Shown here: positions 8,037 to 16,903 of the stretch, piece after piece
How the letters are laid out: each line of letters opens with the position of its first letter
Position numbering within the stretch: position 1 is the first letter of the stretch
NCBI RefSeq assembly: GCF_035918155.1
Contig: NZ_CP109327.1
Coordinates: 1,178,001-1,242,000 of the forward strand
Reading direction: 5' to 3'
Length of the DNA: 64,000 nt
DNA from: Streptomyces sp. NBC_01591
GTDB lineage: Bacteria; Actinomycetota; Actinomycetes; Streptomycetales; Streptomycetaceae
The notes under the pieces: model-generated
What the model saw: the letters and a program-made list of their open reading frames with translations, nothing else
The model's database searches: none
Told to the model about the DNA's origin: nothing
Translations under genes and position numbers: made by a program

Positions 8037-9257
8037 GTGAGGAATGCTCCGGCGAACAGCGCCGCGCGGGGAACGGTCTGGAACGCACCGGGCATGCCCG
8101 CACTGCTGCTCCTGACGGCCACGGGATTCTCGGGCTTCGCGGTACTGCTGCCCACCGCGCCGCTCTGGGCCGTGCACGGCGGGGCCGACGCCGCCGGCGC
8201 CGGTTCGGTCAACGCGGTCCTGATGCTCTGCACCGTGTTCGCCCAGACCCTGGTTCCGACGGCGATACGCCGCCTCGGCTGGCGGACCACCCTGGTCTGC
8301 GGGATGGTCCTGCTCGGCGCACCCGCGCTCCCGCACCTGCTGACCACGGACCTCGGCGTGGTGCTCGCCCTGTCCGCGGTCCGCGGACTCGGGTTCGGGG
8401 TGCTCACGGTCTGCGGCGCCACCGCCGTCGCCGAACTCGTCGAGCCCGCACGGCGCGGGAAGGCGGTCGGTGCGTACGGTCTGGCGATCGCGGGGCCTCA
8501 GTTCATCCTGGTCTCGACCGCGTCCTGGGCCGCGGAGAACCTCGGCTTCGAGGTCGTGTTCGCGGTCGGCGCGCTGCCCCTGCTCGGCGTACTGCCCGCA
8601 CTGCGGCTCGCCCGCCGACTGAGCGGGCACCCGGCCGGGACCGAGGACCCGCCGCACCGGGACGCCGCGGAGGGCGGGCGCGCCGCGTACCTTCCTCTCC
8701 TCCCGCCGATGCTGCTCCTGCTCGGTGCCACAACGGCCGGTGGCGCCCTGATCACCTTCGCCCCGCAGATGAGCAGCGACCCCACCGCGACGCTGGCCGG
8801 GCTGCTGCTCCTGACGGGAACGGCGGCCGTCTCCCGTTGGCGGTTCGGGGCTCTGGCCGACCGGTACGGCACCCGGCCGTTCCTCTGGCCGCTCGTGATC
8901 GTCACGGCCGTCGGGCTCATCCTGACGGCCTGGGCGGTCAGCGAACCGGAGGCGACGGGCGTGGTTCCGCTGCTGGCCGGGATGGCCCTGGCCGGGGTCA
9001 GCTACGGCGGACTCCAGAACCTGACCCTGGTGGATGCCTTCGCCGCCGTCGACCGCCGGTCCAGCGGTGTCGCGAGCGCCGTGTGGAACATCGGATTCGA
9101 TGCCGGAACGGGACTGGGTGCCCTGCTCGTCGGCTACCTCGCGACGGGCGCCTCGTTCTCCCTGGCACTCGTGGCCACGGCCGTGCTCTCCCTCGTCACG
9201 CTGCCCCTCGCCTTCGCCCGTCGACGCGGCACCGGCCCCCGCCACTCGGCCGGCTGA
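8037..9257 (+). CDS. Major facilitator superfamily transporter
   Basis: 406 residues with about 12 hydrophobic segments, beginning PALLLLTATGFSGFAVLLPTAPLW. The cytoplasmic loop after helix 2 has the family's basic pattern (RRLGWRTTL), repeated after helix 8 (GALADRYGTRPFLWP). It should be a plasma-membrane importer or exporter of a small molecule. The frame is open to 7941, but GTG at 8037 is preceded by GGAGG at 8023-8027 with proper spacing and starts just before the first helix. An upstream GGTATACCAT palindrome and the downstream amidohydrolase remnant sharing it suggest it transports the substrate of that catabolic locus. Substrate otherwise unknown. Confidence 0.85.
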   Translation: MRNAPANSAARGTVWNAPGMPALLLLTATGFSGFAVLLPTAPLWAVHGGADAAGAGSVNAVLMLCTVFAQTLVPTAIRRLGWRTTLVCGMVLLGAPALPHLLTTDLGVVLALSAVRGLGFGVLTVCGATAVAELVEPARRGKAVGAYGLAIAGPQFILVSTASWAAENLGFEVVFAVGALPLLGVLPALRLARRLSGHPAGTEDPPHRDAAEGGRAAYLPLLPPMLLLLGATTAGGALITFAPQMSSDPTATLAGLLLLTGTAAVSRWRFGALADRYGTRPFLWPLVIVTAVGLILTAWAVSEPEATGVVPLLAGMALAGVSYGGLQNLTLVDAFAAVDRRSSGVASAVWNIGFDAGTGLGALLVGYLATGASFSLALVATAVLSLVTLPLAFARRRGTGPRHSAG

Positions 9258-9269
9258 ACCGAGGCATTT

Positions 9270-9279
9270 GGTATACCAT
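9270..9279. promoter_or_regulatory. Operator-like palindrome GGTATACC, copy 2
   Basis: Second copy of GGTATACCAT, in the 28 bases between the MFS stop and the amidohydrolase ATG at 9286. TATACC is spaced so that transcription would begin just before that ATG. The two copies bracket the transporter gene, consistent with one regulator controlling transporter, deaminase and amidohydrolase. Confidence 0.45.
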
Positions 9280-9285
9280 CGCTTC

Positions 9286-9714
9286 ATGGTCCATGTGATA
9301 CTGCCGAACGTCCGCCCCTGGGGTGCGGCGCCTGTGGACATCGTGATGTCCGGCGCCGAGATCCTCTCCGTAGTGCCCGCCGGAACGGCGAGCGACGACG
9401 GCGATCGCCTCGACGGCGGCGGTCTCCTCGCCCTGCCCGGCTTCATCAACGCGCACGCCCATCTCGACAAGAGCTGGTGGGGGCAGCCATGGGTTTCCTA
9501 CGGCGGGGAGGCCACGACCCAGGGGCGCATTTCCCACGAACGCGCGGAGCGTGACGGACTCGGTATCCCGAGCGTGCCCTCGGCCACCGCCGTGCTCGGC
9601 GAGTTCCTCCGGCACGGCACGACGGCGGTACGCAGCCACGTGGATGTCGACCTCGGTGTCGGACTGCGCGGGATCGAGGTCGTCCGCGAGGCGGTGGCCG
9701 CGTTCGACGGCGAT
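9286..9714 (+). pseudogene. 5' fragment of a cytosine-deaminase-like amidohydrolase
   Basis: From ATG 9286 about 143 codons encode the N-terminal part of a metal-dependent amidohydrolase: the small beta sandwich, the metal-binding GFINAHAHLDKSWW (about residues 51-64), and a second-strand TTAVRSHVDVD. Homology-like sequence ends around AAFDG (about 9714) and gives way to low-complexity residues, then to an antisense MFS tail. Two thirds of the TIM barrel, including the remaining metal ligands, is missing, so no activity is expected. The gene retains its start and operator-like palindrome, which points to a recent loss. Confidence 0.75.
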
Positions 9715-9746
9715 GCCGCGAAGCCGTCCCCCGCGACACGGCCGCG

Positions 9747-10100
9747 CTACGGGACGTGCACGCCGCTGTACCCGAGCAGTTGGGGCACCCGGACCGCGAG
9801 CGTCAGCAGCACCGCGACCAGCAGGAGTCCGCTGAGGAACGCGGTGGTACCGACCCCCACCAGCTGGGCCGCCGTGCCGAGCCCGAGCGAGGCGAAGGGC
9901 ATGACACCGATGGCGAGTTCCTGGAGGCCGAGGGCGCGCCCTCGCACCTCCGGCTCGGTCGTCATCAGCAGCAAGGTGGTCTGAAGCACCCCGAACGAGG
10001 CGCTCATCAACCCGATGCAAGCCATCAGCGCGAACGAGAGCGGAACCGTCCGGGACAGCGCGAACAGCGACCACAGGGCACCCCACGCGGCGCGCGGTTC
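9747..10100 (-). pseudogene. 3' fragment of an MFS transporter
   Basis: On the minus strand the last about 115 codons of an MFS protein survive (WSLFALSRTVPLSFALMACIGLM, then VRGRALGLQELAIGVMPF), ending at TAG 9747-9749. Upstream the membrane-like sequence fades around 10100 and the frame closes at 10134, which is also the stop codon of the PucR-type fragment. The N-terminal three quarters is missing. It looks like the second casualty of deletions in this stretch. Confidence 0.7.
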
Positions 10101-10133
10101 GCGGCCCCTTCCGCCGCCGTACGCTGCGGAGCG

Positions 10134-11030
10134 CTACCGGGCGCCGCCGGCGAGCCGCCGCGCCCGCAGGGCGACATAGAGCTCGGCGGCGTCGACCGGA
10201 CGGGTCGGAGCGCGGCCCGTCAGCTCCGCGATGCGGGCGATCCGGTACAGCACCGTATTGCGGTGGCAGTGGAGCCGCCGTGCCGCCTCGGCGGTCGAGC
10301 CGTCCGCGGTGAACCACGCGTCCAGGGTGTCGAGCAGGGCCGCTTCGCCTCCCTCGCCGGACAGCAGCGGTCCGAGTACGTTCTCGCTGAGCTCGGCCGC
10401 GGACTCGGCGTGGGCCGCGATCAGGGAGTCGATCGGGGCGCTGCCGTAGCAGTGGACGCCCACCCCGGCCGGGGGCACGCACTCCAGGGCGATCCGCGCC
10501 TGGCGTACCGCTTCCGGCGCCGCGGCAAGCGTGGGGAACGGCCGGCTCACCCCCACCCGTGCGGTCGCCGCCTGCTGCACGGTCCTGAGCAGCACGGCGG
10601 CCTCGGCCTCGCCGGTCGGGGCGACCAGGCCCAGTCGCTCGCCCAGTTCGGTGGTCCACACGGACGCCACATCGACGTTCGCCAGCCGGGCGGTGACCCC
10701 GGGAAGCGGATCCTCGCCATTGCGGCCGAGTTCGCCGGCCACGACGCGGTACGAGGCCCGTTCCGGCAGGCCCAGGGCTCGTTGGACGCCCGCGGCGCTC
10801 CCGAACCGGACATCGTTCGATCCCTCGAAGACGCTGAGCAGCGTGACCCGTCGCGCCACCTGCTCCTGGCGTTCCCGGTCGTCGGCGACCTCTCGGTAGG
10901 CCTCCGTGGCGGCCGTGGAGCAGCCGTCGAGCACGGCCCAGAAGTGCGTGGAGCGGCGCAGCAGCGCGTCGGCCTGGTCGCCGGTCGTGGCGCGGGCGAT
11001 CGCCCATTCCCAGATCTCCATGCCGCCGAG
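10134..11030 (-). pseudogene. 5'-truncated PucR/CdaR-type transcriptional regulator
   Basis: About 299 codons of a PucR-family regulator remain, including the C-terminal helix-turn-helix region ([32 protein letters not shown], near the end), which is intact to the TAG at 10134-10136. The middle domain is also present (from [21 protein letters not shown]). The N-terminus is lost: around 11030-11042 the sequence switches to aldehyde dehydrogenase coding in the opposite direction, and no plausible start remains. PucR-type regulators usually control purine, amino-acid or amine catabolism and often sit divergent from their targets, which fits the neighbouring dehydrogenase. Confidence 0.75.
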
Positions 11031-11041
11031 CCGGAAGGCGT

Positions 11042-11767
11042 CCGCAGCGCGAGGCGTTCCTCGGGCATCTCCGGGAGGCCCTGCGGACGGCTCCGGCGCG
11101 CCCCGCCTGGTATCCGGGCAGCGCGGACCGGCTCGCCGACGCGGCGCGCAGCCACCCGGGTGCCGAGTGGCAGGGCGCGGAGGGCTCACGCCTGCTGGTC
11201 GAGCTCGGCGACGGCGACGCCACGGCGGAGGTGGGGACGACCGAGTACTTCGCACCCGTGCTCGGCGTCCTCACCCTGCCCGGCCGGGGCGTCGAGTTCC
11301 TCGACCGGGCCGTCGAGAGGGCCAACCGGGACCTCTTCGGCACCCTCGGGGCGAACATCGTGATCGACCCGGCCACCATGAAGCGCCTCGGCGGGGCATT
11401 CGACCGTGCGGTGGCGGCGCTGCGGTACGGAACGGTCGCCGTCAACGCCTGGACCGCGCTCGGCTTCCTCACCGCGACGGCTCCCTGGGGTGCCTTCCCC
11501 GGCCACACCGTCGCGGACGCCGGGAGCGGGATCGGTGTCGTGCACAACGCCCTGCTGATCGACGCACCGGAACGCACCGTCGTCCGGGGCCCGTTCCGGC
11601 CCTTCCCGAGGTCCGTCGCGGGAGGCGAGTTCGCGCTGTTCCCGAAGCCGCCGTGGTTCGTCACGGCGCGCAGCGGCGCCCTGACCGGCCGTCGACTCAC
11701 CCGGCTGGCACAGCGGCCGTCCTGGACACGGATGCCGGCCGTGTTCGCCTCGGCCTTCCGGGCCTGA
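11042..11767 (+). pseudogene. 5'-truncated aldehyde dehydrogenase
   Basis: About 241 codons to TGA 11765-11767 match the C-terminal part of a long aldehyde dehydrogenase-family protein: [17 protein letters not shown] at the left edge, then [28 protein letters not shown] and the tail VVRGPFRPFPRS. The NAD-binding half and the catalytic Cys/Glu region are gone. The left edge coincides with the broken 5' end of the PucR-type regulator on the other strand, so a single deletion removed the divergent promoter region and both N-termini. No ribosome-binding site or start is left. Confidence 0.75.
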
Positions 11768-11781
11768 GCCCGCGGCCCCGG

Positions 11782-11817
11782 GCCGTACGGGGCGGGCCGG
11801 AGCACCCCCCGTACGGC
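11782..11817. terminator. Bidirectional hairpin between convergent 3' ends
   Basis: GCCGTACGGGG (11782-11792) pairs with CCCCGTACGGC (11807-11817), an 11-bp perfect stem with a 14-base loop. It lies between the stop of the aldehyde dehydrogenase fragment and the stop of the leftward amidohydrolase fragment, as expected for a shared intrinsic terminator. There is no U tract, which is common in Streptomyces. Confidence 0.6.
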
Positions 11818-11849
11818 ACCGACAGCGCCGCTCCCGCCGCCGGGCGCGC

Positions 11850-12265
11850 TCAGGAGACCTTGAGTGCGCCCGTGTCGTGGGCGACCCGGCCGCCGACCAC
11901 GGTCGCCCCCACCGTCAGCTCTCCGATGCGTTCCGGGGCCACACCCAGCAGGTCGTCGCTGAGAACCGCAAAATCGGCGAGCGCGCCCCGGGCGAGGGTC
12001 CCCTTGATGTGCTCCTCGTGGACGGCGTGGGCCGATCCGACCGTGTACGCGGTCAGCGCCTCCCGTGCCGTCACCGCCTCGTGCGGGCCGATCGGCGCAC
12101 CCGAGGCGGTCCGCCGGTTCACCATGTCGTGGATGCTCAGCAACGGGTCGGAGGCGACCGCGGGGGCGTCCGAGGAGCCGGGCGGAACCAGGCCCGCGTC
12201 GAGGAACGACCGCATCCGGTAGACCAGTCGGGACCGTTCGGGTCCCAGCGCCGCCAGAAGTCCGT
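11850..12265 (-). pseudogene. 3' fragment of a YtcJ-like amidohydrolase
   Basis: The last about 138 codons of a metal-dependent amidohydrolase of the YtcJ type remain: RSFLDAGLVPPGSSDAPAV with the catalytic Asp, REALTAYTVGSAHA, and the closing beta-sandwich motif KGTLARGALADFAVLSDD. The full-length family has 500 or more residues. Coding character stops near 12265; upstream is unrelated sequence before the small DUF6131 gene, and no start fits. It is a different amidohydrolase from the fragment at 9286, since the two do not look like two halves of one gene. Confidence 0.7.
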
Positions 12266-12303
12266 CCCCTGTGACCCCGTACCCCGGAGCCGGTGCGGCA
12301 GCG

Positions 12304-12459
12304 CTACCAGTAGTGGCGCCGGCCGCCCACCGCGTGCCCGACGGCGCCCAGGATCCACAGGATGGCGCCGATCACGACGAGCACGATCCCGATGGTCCAC
12401 AGGATCGAGATTCCGGCCACCAGGCCGATGAGCAGCAGGATGACACCGAGGACGATCAT
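12304..12459 (-). CDS. Small hydrophobic DUF6131-type membrane protein
   Basis: 51-residue protein, almost entirely two membrane-spanning helices (from VILLLIGLVAGISIL to IVLVVIGAILWILGAVG), ending in the basic tail GGRRHYW. This pattern matches the small actinobacterial family annotated as DUF6131; function unknown. ATG 12459 is preceded by TTGGAGGACGCC, a strong ribosome-binding site at good spacing. It follows the narK gene on the same strand after a hairpin and is probably transcribed on its own. Confidence 0.8.
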   Translation of the reverse strand: MIVLGVILLLIGLVAGISILWTIGIVLVVIGAILWILGAVGHAVGGRRHYW

Positions 12460-12506
12460 GGCGTCCTCCAATCGTGCGGCTTCTCCCAGTATGCGCCCGG
12501 GCCCCT

Positions 12507-12534
12507 CGGCCGCGCCGCCGAGGCGGCGCGGCCG
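12507..12534 (-). terminator. GC-rich hairpin after narK
   Basis: CGGCCGCGCCGC and GCGGCGCGGCCG form a perfect 12-bp stem with a 4-base loop starting three bases beyond the narK stop codon. Position and strength suggest it ends the nitrate operon transcript. The 78-base gap holds nothing else. Confidence 0.6.
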
Positions 12535-12537
12535 CGA

Positions 12538-13902
12538 TCACACACCGGGCAGTCGGCGGGCGGAACGGCGCAGGTAGCAGGCCCAGGTGACCACCAGGCA
12601 CAGGCCGTAGTACCCGAGGAACGCCACGTACGCCGCCTGCCCGTTCTGCGTCTCCAGGAAGGACTGCCGGAAGGCCAGGTTGACCAGCACCCCGCCGAAG
12701 GCGCCGATCGCCCCCGCCACTCCGATCAGGGCCGTGGCCCGGCGTCGCGAGCGTCGCTCGGCCTCGTCCGGCGGCGCGCCCTGGGCGATCTCCGCCCGTG
12801 CCCTGGCCCGGAAGATCGCCGGGATCATCTTGTACGTCGAGCCGTTCCCCGCCCCGCTGAGGACGAAGAGCGCGATGAACCCGCCCAGGAACAGCGGCAG
12901 CGAGTGCTGCCGTGATGCCTCCAGTACCGCGCCCGCGCCCAGCGCCATCGCCGCGAAGGTCCAGAAGGTCACCCGGGCGCCGCCGTAGCGGTCCGCCAGG
13001 AGACCGCCCAGCGGACGGGAGAGCGAGCCGAGCAGTGGTCCGAGGAAGGTGAGGGCCGCCGCCTTCACCGCGGTGTCGAACTGCTGGTGGAACTGCACCT
13101 GGAGAACCTGCCCGAAGGCGAAGCCGAAGCCGATGAACGAGCCGAAGGTGCCGATGTAGAGCAGCGACATCACCCAGCTGTGCGCGTCCCCCAGCACCTC
13201 GCGCATGGCGCCGCGTTCGGCGCGTCCGGTGGCGAGGTTGTCCATCCGCAGTGCCGCGCCGAGCGCCGCCAGCACGATCAGCGGCAGGTAGACGAGGATC
13301 ACCAGCCGTGGGTGGCCGGCGCCCGCGGTGGCCAGCACCAGGAGGCCGAGCAGTTGGACGGCCGGCACGCCGAGGTTGCCGCCGCCGGCGTTGACGCCCA
13401 GCGCCCAGCCTTTGAGCCGCTGCGGATAGAAGGCGTTGATGTTGGCCATCGAGGAGGCGAAGTTGCCGCCGCCGACACCGGCCACGGCGGCCACCGCCAG
13501 CAGCGTGCCGTACGAGACGCCGGGCTTGAGCACGATTCCGGCCAGCAGGGTCGGCACGAGCAGCAACAGGGCGCTGAACACGGTCCAGTTGCGCCCGCCG
13601 AAGCGTGCCACGGCGACGGTGTACGGGATCCTCAGCACCGCTCCGAGTGCGGTGGGCAGGGCGGTGAGGGTGAACTTCCCGGCTGCGTCGATGTGGTACT
13701 CGGGGCCGAGAAAGAGCACCAGCACCGACCACAGGCTCCAGACGGAGAAGCCGATGTGTTCGCCGATGACCGAGTAGATCAGGTTGCGCCGGGCGATCCG
13801 GGCGCCTGCCAGGGTCCAGAATTCGGTGTCCTCGGGGTCCCAGTCCTCGATCCGCCGGGAGCCGGTCCGGCCGGTGGTCACGGGTACGGTCGCGGTGCTC
13901 AT
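12538..13902 (-). CDS. narK: NarK-type nitrate/nitrite transporter
   Basis: 454-residue MFS protein of the nitrate/nitrite porter family with 12 predicted helices. The glycine-rich signature AGVGGGNFASSMANINAFYPQRLKGWALGVNAGGGN in helices 4-5 and the matching LSGAGNGSTYKMIPAIF in the second half are the nitrate signature motifs. The N-terminal IEDWDPEDTEFW is typical of actinobacterial NarK. ATG 13902 overlaps the nirD stop by one base (TGATG) and has GGAGG 7 bases before it. As the last gene of the nitrate operon it should import nitrate for reduction, or export nitrite. Confidence 0.93.
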   Translation of the reverse strand: MSTATVPVTTGRTGSRRIEDWDPEDTEFWTLAGARIARRNLIYSVIGEHIGFSVWSLWSVLVLFLGPEYHIDAAGKFTLTALPTALGAVLRIPYTVAVARFGGRNWTVFSALLLLVPTLLAGIVLKPGVSYGTLLAVAAVAGVGGGNFASSMANINAFYPQRLKGWALGVNAGGGNLGVPAVQLLGLLVLATAGAGHPRLVILVYLPLIVLAALGAALRMDNLATGRAERGAMREVLGDAHSWVMSLLYIGTFGSFIGFGFAFGQVLQVQFHQQFDTAVKAAALTFLGPLLGSLSRPLGGLLADRYGGARVTFWTFAAMALGAGAVLEASRQHSLPLFLGGFIALFVLSGAGNGSTYKMIPAIFRARARAEIAQGAPPDEAERRSRRRATALIGVAGAIGAFGGVLVNLAFRQSFLETQNGQAAYVAFLGYYGLCLVVTWACYLRRSARRLPGV

Positions 13903-14303
13903 CAGCACACCTCCGCGGGGACCGCCGCGACCACACGCACCGGCCAGACGCGCAGGTCGGCGGGGGTGCCGTCAGGGGCGTACTCCTCGTCCAGGCAGCG
14001 TCCGGTGCGCAGCTCGAAGGCCTGCTTGAGCATCGGCGAGATCACCACCGGTACCCCGAGCCGGCTGCCGAGCAGGCCGCGGGAGATGACATGGGCGCCG
14101 CTGAACGGGTCGCGGTTGGCCAGCGCGTGCACCGTGCCGCCACGCTCGCGGAAGACCGCGACCTGGTCGCCCCGCGGGCCGACCAGCACCGCGATTCCGC
14201 GTCCCGGGAACAGATCCCGGTATCGGCAGACCGGCGCCCATCCCTGCCCGTCGTCGATCTCCACCATGGGTTCGGTGTTCTCGTTCGGAATGGTCCCGCT
14301 CAT
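13902..14303 (-). CDS. nirD: Nitrite reductase (NAD(P)H) small subunit NirD
   Basis: 133-residue Rieske-fold protein. Recognisable parts are VEIDDGQGWAPVCRYRDLFPGRGIAVLVG at the start and VHALANRDPFSGAHVISRGLLG in the middle. As usual for NirD, the Cys/His ligands of true Rieske proteins are missing, so it is a structural or regulatory partner of NirB. The start ATG overlaps the nirB stop by 4 bases (ATGA), which argues for coupled 1:1 synthesis. Confidence 0.92.
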   Translation of the reverse strand: MSGTIPNENTEPMVEIDDGQGWAPVCRYRDLFPGRGIAVLVGPRGDQVAVFRERGGTVHALANRDPFSGAHVISRGLLGSRLGVPVVISPMLKQAFELRTGRCLDEEYAPDGTPADLRVWPVRVVAAVPAEVC

Positions 14304-16873
14304 CGTGTGCGTACCTCCAGGGCCGGGCCGGCGATCAGGGCCGGAGTGAGGGGGAACCCGTCCTCGTCGGGGCGGGCCGGGCGGATCCCGTCGCGTTCGT
14401 GGACGAAGCGCACGGTGGGGTCGGGTGTTCCCGGGGCGTTGGCGAAGGAGACGAAGCGGCGTACCCGTTCGGGGTCGGCCAGGGTCGCCGCCCACTCGTC
14501 CTCGTACGTCTCGACGTGCCGTGCCATCAGTTCGTCGAGGTCCGCGCAGATGCCGAGCGAGTCGTCCAGGACGACGGCGCGCAGGTGGTCGAGGCCACCC
14601 TCCAGGCGTTCCAGCCAGGGGGCGGTGCGCTCCAGGCGGTCGGCGGTGCGGATGTAGAACATCAGGAACCGGTCGATGGTGCGGATCAGGGTGTCGTGGT
14701 CCAGGCCGTCCGCCAGCAGATCGGCATGACGTGGCGTCATGCCTCCGTTGCCGCCGACGTAGAGGTTCCACCCCTCCGACGTGGCGATCACCCCGAAGTC
14801 CTTGCTCTGTGCCTCCGCGCACTCCCGTGCGCAGCCGGACACCGCGGACTTGAGCTTGTGCGGTGCCCGCAGGCCCCGGTAGCGCAGTTCCAGTTCGATC
14901 GCCAGGGCCACGGAGTCCTGTACGCCGTAGCGGCACCAGGTCTGCCCGACACAGGACTTGACCGTGCGCAGGGCCTTTCCGTAGGCGTGGCCGGACTCGA
15001 AGCCGGCTTCCACCAGGCGGCGCCAGATGCCCGGCAGCTGGTCGACGGTGGCGCCGAACAGGTCGATCCGCTGGCCGCCGGTGATCTTGGTGTAGAGGCC
15101 GTGGTCGCGGGCGATCTCGCCGATGGTGATGAGGCCCTCGGCGGTGATCTCGCCGCCCGGGATCCGCGGCACCACGGAGTAGGAGCCGTTGCGCTGGAGG
15201 TTGGCCAGGAAGTGGTCGTTGGTGTCCTGCAGGGCGGCCTGTTCGCCGTCCAGCACATGGCCGTTGCCCAGGCCCGCCAGGATGGAGGCTACGGTCGGCT
15301 TGCAGATGTCGCAGCCCTCGCCGTTGCCGTGCTCGTCGATCAGCCGGGAGAAGCCCGTGATGCCCTTGACCCGGATGATCTCGTAGAGCTCGACACGGGT
15401 GTGGGTGAAGTGCTCGCACAGGCCGCGGGCCACCTCGTGCCCGCCCGCTTCCAGTTCCTCGGTCACGACGGAGCCCAGCAGTTTGACGCAACTGCCGCAT
15501 CCGGTGCCCGCCTTGGTGCACTTCTTGATCTCGGGGACGGTGCGCATGCCCTGTTCCGAAACGGCCGTCCGGATGGCGCCCTTGGTGACGTTGTGGCAGG
15601 AGCAGACCACCGCTTCGTCCGGCAGTACCAGGGGGCCGCGCCGCCCGTCCGCAGCCGGCACCAGCAACTCCTCTGCCGGGGCGGGCAGTTGGGAACGGGC
15701 TGCGGCGAGCGGGCGCAGTGTGGCATACGACTCGGCTTCGCCGACCAGTACGCCGCCGAGCAGCCGGCCGTCCGGGCTGACCACCAGCTTCTTGTAAATT
15801 CCGGCCCTGCTGTTGGCGTAGAGCACTTCCAGGGCGCCCTCGGTGGCGCCCAGCGCGTCGCCGAAGCTGGCCACGTCCACGCCCAGCAGCTTGAGCTTGG
15901 TGGAGGTGTCGGATCCGGTGAACTCGGCTGCGGTGCCGGTCAGTTCGCGGGCCACCGTGTCGGCCATCGCGTAGCCGGGGGCGACCAGGCCGTAGACCCG
16001 GCCGTCGACGGCGAGCGCGCACTCACCGATCGCCCAGATGTGCGGGTCCGCCGTGCGGCAGTGCTCGTCCACCTCGATGCCGCCGCGTTCGCCCACCGGC
16101 AGTCCGCAGTCCCGGGCCAGCTGGTCGCGCGGTCGCACGCCGGCCGAGAAGATCACCAGGTCGACGGCGAGGTCGGTGCCGTCGGAGAGCGCCATGGTGC
16201 GGGCCCGGCCGTGCTCGTCGGTGTCGATCCGCTGAGTTCCGGCCCCGGTGTGCACATGAACGCCGAGGTCCTCGATCTTGCGCCGGAGCACCGCGCCGCC
16301 GCCGTCGTCCACCTGGAGGGCCATCAGCCGGGGTGCGAACTCCACCACATGGGTCTCCAGACCCATGGCCCGCAGCGCACCGGCCGCCTCCAGGCCGAGG
16401 AGTCCGCCGCCGACCACCGCGCCGACCGTGGCGTGCCCGGCGCTCGCGGTGATCGCCTCCAGGTCCTCGATGGTCCGGTAGACATGGCAGCCGGTGGCGT
16501 CGTGGCCGGGCACCGGCGGTACGGACGGGTAGGAGCCGGTGGCCAGCACCAGGGCGTCGTAGCGCAGTACGTCACCGCTGCCGGTGGTGACGGTGCGGGC
16601 CCCGCGGTCGATCCCGGTGGCCGGGTCGCCCAGCCGCAGATCGATGCCGTGCCGCTCGATGAACCCGGGCGGGCACAGGGTCAGTTCTTCCGCCGATGTG
16701 CCGGAGAACCAGGTGGTCAGGTGCACCCGGTCGTAGGCGGGGCGCGGTTCCTCGGCGAGCACGGTGACCCGCCAGCGGTGGTTCTGCTCGGCGGCCGGCT
16801 GCTCGAACAGGGCTTCCAGGAAGCGCTGTCCGACCATGCCGTGGCCGACGAGGATCAGGGATTTCTCGATCAC
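14300..16873 (-). CDS. nirB: Assimilatory nitrite reductase (NAD(P)H) large subunit NirB
   Basis: 857-residue enzyme reducing nitrite to ammonium with six electrons from NAD(P)H. Domain order: FAD/NAD-binding reductase (residues 1-320; LVGHGMVGQRFLEAL and GAVVGGGLLGLEAAGAL), a BFD-like [2Fe-2S] region with VCSCHNVTKGAIRT and CTKAGTGCGSCVKLL (about 420-480), then the sulfite/nitrite-reductase ferredoxin-like and siroheme-[4Fe-4S] domains. The cluster and siroheme ligands lie in CVGQTWCRYG and SGCARECAEAQ. The length is normal. A sirohydrochlorin chelatase gene in the divergent unit supplies the siroheme branch. It lies 30 bases after the flavoprotein gene in one operon and ends overlapping nirD. 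Confidence 0.95.
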   Translation of the reverse strand: MIEKSLILVGHGMVGQRFLEALFEQPAAEQNHRWRVTVLAEEPRPAYDRVHLTTWFSGTSAEELTLCPPGFIERHGIDLRLGDPATGIDRGARTVTTGSGDVLRYDALVLATGSYPSVPPVPGHDATGCHVYRTIEDLEAITASAGHATVGAVVGGGLLGLEAAGALRAMGLETHVVEFAPRLMALQVDDGGGAVLRRKIEDLGVHVHTGAGTQRIDTDEHGRARTMALSDGTDLAVDLVIFSAGVRPRDQLARDCGLPVGERGGIEVDEHCRTADPHIWAIGECALAVDGRVYGLVAPGYAMADTVARELTGTAAEFTGSDTSTKLKLLGVDVASFGDALGATEGALEVLYANSRAGIYKKLVVSPDGRLLGGVLVGEAESYATLRPLAAARSQLPAPAEELLVPAADGRRGPLVLPDEAVVCSCHNVTKGAIRTAVSEQGMRTVPEIKKCTKAGTGCGSCVKLLGSVVTEELEAGGHEVARGLCEHFTHTRVELYEIIRVKGITGFSRLIDEHGNGEGCDICKPTVASILAGLGNGHVLDGEQAALQDTNDHFLANLQRNGSYSVVPRIPGGEITAEGLITIGEIARDHGLYTKITGGQRIDLFGATVDQLPGIWRRLVEAGFESGHAYGKALRTVKSCVGQTWCRYGVQDSVALAIELELRYRGLRAPHKLKSAVSGCARECAEAQSKDFGVIATSEGWNLYVGGNGGMTPRHADLLADGLDHDTLIRTIDRFLMFYIRTADRLERTAPWLERLEGGLDHLRAVVLDDSLGICADLDELMARHVETYEDEWAATLADPERVRRFVSFANAPGTPDPTVRFVHERDGIRPARPDEDGFPLTPALIAGPALEVRTR

Positions 16874-16903
16874 GGGCGGTCTCCTCGATTGGCGTCACGG
16901 AGG

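Noticed and set aside
9196..11805. Minus-strand 869-residue open frame through the fragment region
   Set aside because: It crosses genes read in other frames and has only a low-complexity Arg/Pro/Gly-rich composition; the fragments of known families explain the region better.
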